This document shows positions 56,862 through 64,000 of a DNA stretch of 64,000 nt, piece by piece; position 1 is the stretch's first letter, and each line of letters begins with the position of its first letter. Made by a program: the position numbers and the translations under genes. Where the stretch lies: positions 65,785-129,784 of the forward strand of contig MU006093.1 of assembly GCA_010093705.1 (NCBI GenBank), written 5' to 3'. The stretch is from Patellaria atrata CBS 101060. Its lineage: Eukaryota; Ascomycota; Dothideomycetes; Patellariales; Patellariaceae. The notes beneath the pieces were generated by a model. It was not told the DNA's origin. It saw nothing but the letters and a program-made list of their open reading frames with translations, and made no database searches.

Positions 56862-57449
56862 GTCAGTGGACCTCTATTGATCTCAGGATGAAGGGAAAAC
56901 GACGTATAGTAGTATTGTACATGAGCATGTTAAATTCCACATGATACGGTTTAAAGGAGACTGTGATCTCTTCCAGAACGGAGTGTCAGAATGAAAGTTG
57001 CTAATTTGGTTACATCTATAAAAGCAATAATAAGATGCTTGTCTCACCATGTGGACCAGTCCCCGTCTCAGCGGTGATTTGATTTCTACAAATAAGTGAT
57101 ATAGTACACTTGTCAGCCTACGAAATAAGAGAACAGTGACGGGTGTAAAGCAATAACGTCAGTAACTACAGTATGTTTTAATGATTGAAGGTTTATGTGA
57201 AGTCTAGAGCTAGAGTTGCCGCTTAGTTCTATAGCAAGTCTTGGCAGGGTACAATTGTTTACGAACTTCCACTTTTGCCGGAGCCGCGTTTGAACAACAA
57301 ACACGCGAATCCCTAACAACACTAACTTCCACAGAATTTTTTAGTATCGTAGTCACCTCGTTTTATGGGCTCGATATACCTTCTTTCGTTCTTTTAAACG
57401 TTGAATTTCTTTCTTAGAGGAGATATACACGGTATCTCTTTTCAGCAAC
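56862..57449. promoter_or_regulatory. Promoter region of TOP2
   Basis: About 590 bp, AT-rich, between the Zn2Cys6 gene and TOP2 on the same strand. No gene is supported. Confidence 0.5.
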
Positions 57450-60400
57450 ATGGACGACTCTATGGAAGAGTCCGCGTTTTTAGAAGGCGACAGCTCACCT
57501 CCAGCTCCCAAGCCGGTAAGGCCTTCTCTCCCATATGAATATCGTTGATTTGTGCTTACAATTCTTAGAAAGTTACCGCACGTGGCCGACCCAAGAAGTC
57601 TGATGACGCGCCCGCGAAACCCAAGGCTTCCAAAGCCCCTAAAGCGCCAAAAGGTACAAAGATTACGACGAAGAAACTGACGCAAACGACCCTGAAGACA
57701 GTCAAACCGACGGCCAAGAAACGCGCAAAACCGGAGTCAGATGATGAGAACTCTGACATGGAGTCTCCGGACCGTATCTCCCTCAACGACGACTCTCTCC
57801 TTTCGAATACCCCGCCCAGTGCAAAGAAGCAGAAGAAGGCTCCTCCTCCGAAGAAATCAAGTGGCAAGCCTTTACAATCCATCGAGAACGAAAGCTTCGA
57901 TATGGACGGCTCGAATGAGCCGAAACCGAAGAATTCGGATAATGCAACAGACCGTTACCAGAAGGTGCGTGTTCCACAACAGACATATCTTCAGCTTTGG
58001 ATTAACTTTTGCAATAGCTCACCCAATTGGAACATATCTTAAAACGTCCTGATACTTATATTGGTTCCGTGGAGCGCGATCAAAAACAAATGTGGGTTTA
58101 CAACTCAGTTACAGAATCAATGGAATTTCGGGAAATCAGTTTCGTTCCGGGTCTATACAAGATCTTTGACGAAATTCTCGTCAACGCAGCAGACAACAAG
58201 CAGAGAGACAAGAACATGGACGAGATGAAAGTGACCGTCGATCGCGAGACGGGGGAGATTACTGTCCGAAACAACGGTCGAGGAATACCGATCGAAATAC
58301 ATGAAAAAGAGGGTATCTACGTTCCAGAGATGATTTTCGGTCACCTCTTGACATCTTCTAATTACGACGATGAGGAACAGAAAGTAACCGGTGGACGTAA
58401 CGGTTATGGTGCCAAACTCTGCAACATCTTCAGCGTAGAATTCACGGTGGAAACAGCAGATGCTAAAGCACAGAAGAAGTATAAGCAGACCTGGAAGAAC
58501 AATATGGGCACAATGGGTGCTGCAAAAATTACTCCGTGCAAAGGAGACGATTACACCAAGATCTCTTTCGTTCCCGACTTCAAGAAGTTCAACATGACCG
58601 AGATGGACGATGACTTTGAAGCGCTTGTTAAACGCCGGGTTTACGATCTTGCTGGAACCTGCAAAGGTGTCAAGGTGTATCTGAACGGCGAGAAGATCAA
58701 GGTCAACAACTTTAAGAAATATATGGAAATGTATACCAGAGCAATCAAGACAGAATCGGGAGGTGGAAACTCCGAGGATGGTTCCACTGGCGAAACACAG
58801 ATCATTTTAACTGATAAACCGCATGAGCGCTGGGAGGTCGGTTTTGCAGTTTCGGACGGTTCTTTCCAACAAGTATCTTTTGTTAACTCAATTGCAACTA
58901 CATCTGGTGGGACACACGTAAACTTCATTTCCGACCAGATCGTGACCAAGCTCCTTGCGGAATTCAAGAAGAAGAACAAGGGAAGCGTTGCGTTAAAGAA
59001 CGCTCAGATCCGAAACCACATATTCCTTTTCGTCAACTGCTTGATTGTTAATCCTGCGTTCACTTCTCAAACCAAGGAGCAATTGACAACCAAAGCAACC
59101 CAATTTGGGAGCAAACCCGAACTCAACGAAAAGTTTCTGAAACAAATTATCGGGACAGAAGTTATGCAGAATATCCAGCATTTCGCACAGCAAAAGGCCG
59201 ACCAGATCCTCAAGAAATCGGATGGCAATAAACGGAGCCGTATGAATAATGCCAAACTTACAGACGCGAATAAAGCCGGAACCAAAGATGGATACAGATG
59301 TACTCTTATCCTCACCGAAGGTGATTCGGCAAGTGGATTGGCTCTCGCTGGTAGAGCTGTTGTCAACCCTGACCTTTTCGGTGTATTTCCCCTTCGTGGT
59401 AAGATTCTCAATGTCCGCGATGCATCTATCGAGCAGATCTCGAAGAATCAGGAAATTCAGAACATCAAGAAATTCATGGGTTTGCAGCATAAGAAGGAGT
59501 ATACTGATACTAAGAGTCTTCGTTATGGCCATCTCATGATTATGACGGATCAGGATCACGACGGAAGCCATATCAAGGGTCTGCTCATCAACTTCCTCCA
59601 GGTCCAATTTCCAAGTTTACTGAAGATAGACGGATTCTTGTTGGAGTTCATTACCCCTATCGTCAAGGTCTTTAAAGGTGATTTCAAGTATCCCAAACAA
59701 TTGAGGTCATTCTTCACCATGCCCGAATATGAAGCATGGAAGCAAGAGCCAGGTCATCAGAAGGGCTGGGAGCATAAGTACTACAAGGGGTTGGGAACCA
59801 GTGACCCGAATAAGGATGGACAGGAGTATTTCCGTGATCTCGATCGCCACCTGAAAGAATTCCATGTCATGAAGGATAAGGAGGCTGAGATGATAGATCT
59901 TGCTTTCTCCAAGAAGAAGGCGGATGCTCGTAAGAATTGGTTACGCGATTTTGTCCCTGGTACTTTCCTGGATATGACCGCCCCAAAGATCTCTTACGAT
60001 GATTTCATCAATAAAGAACTCATCTTGTTTAGTATGGCTGATAACTTACGTTCCATCCCTTCCGTTATAGATGGCTTTAAACCTGGACAGCGTAAGGTTC
60101 TTTATGCCAGTTTAAGGCGCAATATAAAGAAGGAAATGAAGGTCGTGGACTTTGCCGGGATGGTTTCTACCTTGACAGCATACGCTTATGGTGAATCGTC
60201 GTTACAGCAAACCATAGTAGGCCTTGCTCAAAATTTCGTGGGTTCCAACAATGTCAACTTCCTAGAGCCAAGTGGAAATTTTGGTAGTCGACTTCAAGGT
60301 GGTAACGATGCCGCGAGCTCTCGTTACATCTACACCAGACTTTCTCCATTTGCGAGAAAGGTCTTTCATGCTACTGATGAACCTCTTTTGAGATACCATG

Positions 60401-62846
60401 AAGATGATGGTAAAACCATAGAGCCGGAGGTCTACGTTCCAATTGTCCCAATGATATTGATCAACGGTGCTGATGGTATTGGTACTGGATGGAGCACGTC
60501 GATTCCCAACTATAAACCCGAAGACGTGGTCGATAACCTCAAACGACGAATGGCTGGTGACTCGAAAGACGACATGATTCCAATGAAACCTTGGTTCCGC
60601 AACTGGACTGGGCAGATTGAGGATATTGGCAATGATCGCTTCAAATTCACTGGCACAATCCGACAGACGGAAGAGAACGAAATTGAGATCACGGAGTTGC
60701 CGATTCGAGTATGGACTCAGACATTCAAGGAGAAGCTTGAGGAAATACTCAAAGCTGAGAAGGTTCCATCTTTCATCAAGGATTACACGGAGTATAATAC
60801 ACCTCTGAAGGTCCATTTTATCATCAAGATGGAAGATAAGCACATGAAGATTGCGTTGGAGAAGGGCCTCGAAGAGACGTTCAAATTATCAACTACCATG
60901 GCCACCTCCAATCTTGTTGCTTTCGATTCTCAAGGCAGAATCCACAAGTACAACTCTGTCATTGACATCATAGAGGAATTCTACCATGTCCGTCTTAAGT
61001 TCTATGAGAAACGCAAGCAGCATATGCTCAACGAGATGCAAAAGGAGCTTGATAAAATGACCAATCAAGCGAGATTCATTCAAATGATAATTGATGGCAA
61101 ACTTGTAGTCGCCCGCAAGAAGAAGAAAGAACTCGTCGCTGAGATGAAGCGTTTGAACTTCAAACCTTTTCCGAAGGTTATTGACGCACGCAAAGCGAGT
61201 GAGACCGAGGCAGTTGTGGAGCAAGAGGAAGTTCATGATACTGGCGATGCGGAAACTGACACCGCCGCAAGTGACTATGATTACTTAGTTGGGGTAAGTT
61301 CCTCTCTTCACGGATACCATAAAGAGTGCTAATAGAGATATAGATGGCTATCTGGTCGCTGACTCAAGAACGTATCGACAAACTGAGAGCCCAGATTGGG
61401 GACAGAGAAGAGGAAATTGACACCTTAATCAAACTTTCGCCTAAGGATCTCTGGACAAAAGATCTCGATGACTTCGTTGCGGAATGGCAGAAGACTTTGA
61501 AGGAGCAGGACCAGGAAGAAAAGAGGTATGCGAAAATGGGACGTCGTGCATCAACTAAGCTTCGCATTGACGGTAGGGGAAAAGCGAAGAGGAAGAGTGA
61601 TGATGATAGCGACGCTGATTTCGGTGCACCGAAGGCCAAGAAAGCTGCTACCACGAAAGCTTCTACCAAAGCAGCGCCCAAGGTCTCGTCCTTGACAAAC
61701 TACCTAATGACTGCCGATCAAAAGAAGTCATCATCTGATCCTATGGCAATTGATGGCGTTTCAGATGAAACGACCACTGCAGGCGCGTCTATCCCCGTCG
61801 AGAAGAAGAGTAAAGCTACGGCAAGTAAGCCGGCTGTCTCAAAAGCTAAGAAGCCCGCCAAAATCATTGATAGCGATGAGGAAGACAAAGTAATCAGCAA
61901 ACCTGTGGCTCCAAGGACTAAGAAGCCTTCGAAAATCATTGATAACGATGATGAATCGGTTGCGCCGAAACCTAAGAAATCCACGAAAGTCCTCAATAGT
62001 GATGATGAAGACGATGTCTTCGCTGCCGTCGCAAAAGAAGCTTCAACCCGTCCCACCGCTCGTCAAGCTCGTAATGCTACGAAAGCCCCTATCCGCTACG
62101 ACATCCCATCAGATAGCGATAATGAGGATGGTGATGATATGCTTGGTGATGTCAGTGCAATGGTTAAAGGCATTGGCAGCAGCTCGAACGAGAATACTCG
62201 TACCCTCTTCTCTGCTAGTACAGCAGCACGTCCGACAAGTGGTCACGGCTTATCAAAATCTCTCGCTCGCCCGACGTTGAAGTCTACAATCAATATTTCG
62301 GACGACGACGAGACTGACTACACAAAACTTGTTCCTCAGCCCTCACCTCAGCGTCCTGCTGCTCGAAATGCGAATGACACTATCCTTTCAGACGACGATG
62401 ACGATACACTACTTGGTCTCAGCAAGCCGCCTCCCCCGAAAGCTTTGAAGCAGCCGGCCAAACCTGCGGCAAAGGCAGCAGCTAAACCAGCCCCCAAACC
62501 CGTAGTAAAGAAAGCGGCAGCAGCACCTCAGCCCAAGAAAGTGGTCCCGCTTTCCCCGGCCGCGAAAGCATATGCTGCCAAGCAGGCTAAAGCATCACTG
62601 TCCAAACCCGCGCCCAAGAAGAAGAACGTAGAGTCCGAGAGCGAAGAAGATGTTGACGATATCGCGAACGAAATTCTCAGCGATGATGGTGATGAGGATG
62701 AGGAAGATGCGGTTGTAGTGAGGAAGCCCGCGGCTGTTAGACCAGGCAGGGCTGCTGCGCGGAAGCCGGCAAAATATGTCGTTAGTGATGACGAGGAGGA
62801 TGAGGAGAGTGAGGCAGATTTTGATGATGATGACGAGAGTGATTAG
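57450..62846 (+). CDS. TOP2: DNA topoisomerase II
   Basis: Exons 57450-57515, 57569-57964, 58018-61293 and 61344-62846 give 1746 residues. It passes one DNA duplex through another using ATP, untangling chromosomes. The first 150 residues are a Lys/Pro-rich extension. The GHKL ATPase shows FDEILVNAADNK, RNNGRGIPIE, TGGRNGYGAKLCNIF and the QTK loop (TSQTKEQLTTKA). The TOPRIM domain has LILTEGDSASGLALAG (Glu near 588) and MTDQDHDGSHIKG. The winged-helix domain carries the DNA-linking Tyr at residue 924 (AASSRYIYTRLSP). The core ends near 1290. The C-terminal 400 residues are disordered, acidic/basic, with three copies of a KKPxKIIDSDEE-like unit and many SDDE sites typical of casein kinase 2 targets, plus Lys/Ala/Pro-rich repeats. 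The start is the ATG before MDDSMEESAFLEGD. Confidence 0.97.
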
Positions 62847-64000
62847 GTTGGATGTCCTTATGGCCAACCTGTGAACTTGCACTCTCTAGGTTGAGAGTAT
62901 CGGGTGGGAACGGGGATCCTTATGGCTATGTGGAGGGTTTTCTGCTTTGGACATGACTCTTACATTAAGTGATGGTGTTAGGGACTCATTTTGCATATAA
63001 GGGTGTTCCGTTATGGGCAACGTAACGCACTGGGTTTGTCATGGCTAGCCCGCAATGACATGTTTCTTTGATCTACCGTGCACTGCTTTGGTCATGGATG
63101 TGAGTGATGAATAGGAGGTGAGGGTTGGGTCACTTTGAATTTCAGTACACGTATTTACGATCCTTTGATTTCTTCGATTGGCCACCGATAGCTACTGTAC
63201 TTCTTCCATTTTGTTTTAAACCGAAAATTCATACCTTCTCCACGGCTCCTCTAATCATCCTACATACCTAGTGCCATCCATGCTCCTCACTCAAAACAAA
63301 CCCCTGTTATATCTGCCCCGAAACCCCGAGTCGACGCACAACAGCAACATCGGTCCTCGTCCACCATTCAGATCAGTAGAGTTGTCCTCCATACCTTACC
63401 TCAATCTGGACTTCGACCTAGGTCAATCACGGAGAGGTAGTAGCTGGGAAACTACGAAGCTACGAAACGGTCTGATGTGGGGGTTCGTTGCCTAGGACCT
63501 AGGGAAGGGGGATGGGAGTTAGGAGGTAGACTACGATACTTGAAGAGAGTTGAAGGATGTCAGGGGTGTGAATGCCTGTTAGACGCTATGTCTGTGTGTC
63601 TTTTGGTCGCTGGAGGGAATGGACGTTGTGGAGATAAAGTCTGTCGGGTTTCGTTCGAGATTCGAGTTTGTATGATCTGCGCCGCAATCTATGTGTGAGC
63701 CCTGTAGAATACGGGTTACCCTTAACAAGACATGGAAGGGGCATCCGTGAGCGCTTCAAAGTAGATGGGAGATGTATTACTCTTTATAGTGTGATCATTG
63801 ACAATCTTTCCCTTTAATCCTATACTGATTGAGTACACGATCCCTTAACCCAAGTCCATTAGCGCTCTAAGGACAAATGGGGTTAAGGGGCGAAGGTTCA
63901 AGATCATTAGCAGTTAGAGTGAACTTAGCACCGCTGGTTACACTCGATAACACCTGTATGAGATTTCAGAAGATTGTCAAAGATGAAGACCACGAAGTCG
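62847..64000. other. Intergenic region after TOP2
   Basis: About 1.15 kb to the window end. Open frames are short and without domains. It holds the TOP2 3' end and perhaps the upstream region of a gene outside the window. One TACTGTAC motif lies near 63193. Confidence 0.5.

Noticed and set aside
58641-59607. Long antisense open frames inside TOP2 (also inside RRP4 and the NBR1-like gene)
   Set aside because: They are shadows of well-conserved coding exons on the other strand and show no domains of their own.

Overview
The window is 64 kb of nuclear DNA from a filamentous ascomycete (Pezizomycotina). The genes have short GT-AG introns, mostly 47-90 nt, with RCTRAC-like branch points. The gene set includes the conidiation regulator wetA, a BYS1-domain secreted protein, fungal Zn2Cys6 regulators and a fungal CorA-like membrane protein. 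The combination fits the leotiomycete/eurotiomycete side of the group, but I cannot name the species. I see no tRNA, rRNA, CRISPR array or intact transposon. There is one 100-base assembly gap (26896-26995).

Layout. 1-12 kb: wetA (+), then two genes on the minus strand, an NBR1-type selective-autophagy receptor and a Barentsz/CASC3-like protein of the exon junction complex. 12-24 kb: the ER-Golgi SM protein SLY1 (-), a PNUTS-like PP1 regulator with a terminal CCCH finger (+), exosome subunit RRP4 (-) and an HKD phospholipase D-like protein (+). 24-29 kb: accessory-looking DNA with a BYS1-type secreted protein followed in frame by a charged repeat ORF, a sequence gap, and a second secreted protein of unknown role. 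29-42 kb: a Mit1-like PHD/SNF2 remodeler (-) divergent from the mitochondrial rRNA methyltransferase MRM1 (+), then a CorA-like protein and a CCCH-finger protein. 42-48 kb: gene-poor DNA with one possible gene fragment, and a protein carrying half of a Zn2Cys6 finger. 48-64 kb: a GPI-type GH76 mannosidase (DFG5/DCW1 family), a HAPSTR1-like protein, spliceosomal SNU23, a SnoaL-reductase fusion divergent from a Zn2Cys6 regulator, and DNA topoisomerase II.

Most genes are independent housekeeping genes rather than one pathway. Several serve RNA metabolism (Btz/CASC3-like, PNUTS-like, RRP4, SNU23, MRM1) or chromatin (MIT1, TOP2). The only plausible co-regulated pair is the divergent fusion reductase and Zn2Cys6 regulator at 53.5-56.9 kb. 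Gene models were spliced by eye from frame, splice-site and family logic, so exon ends are predictions. The longer intergenic regions share short GTAC-rich motifs and a diverged dispersed repeat.
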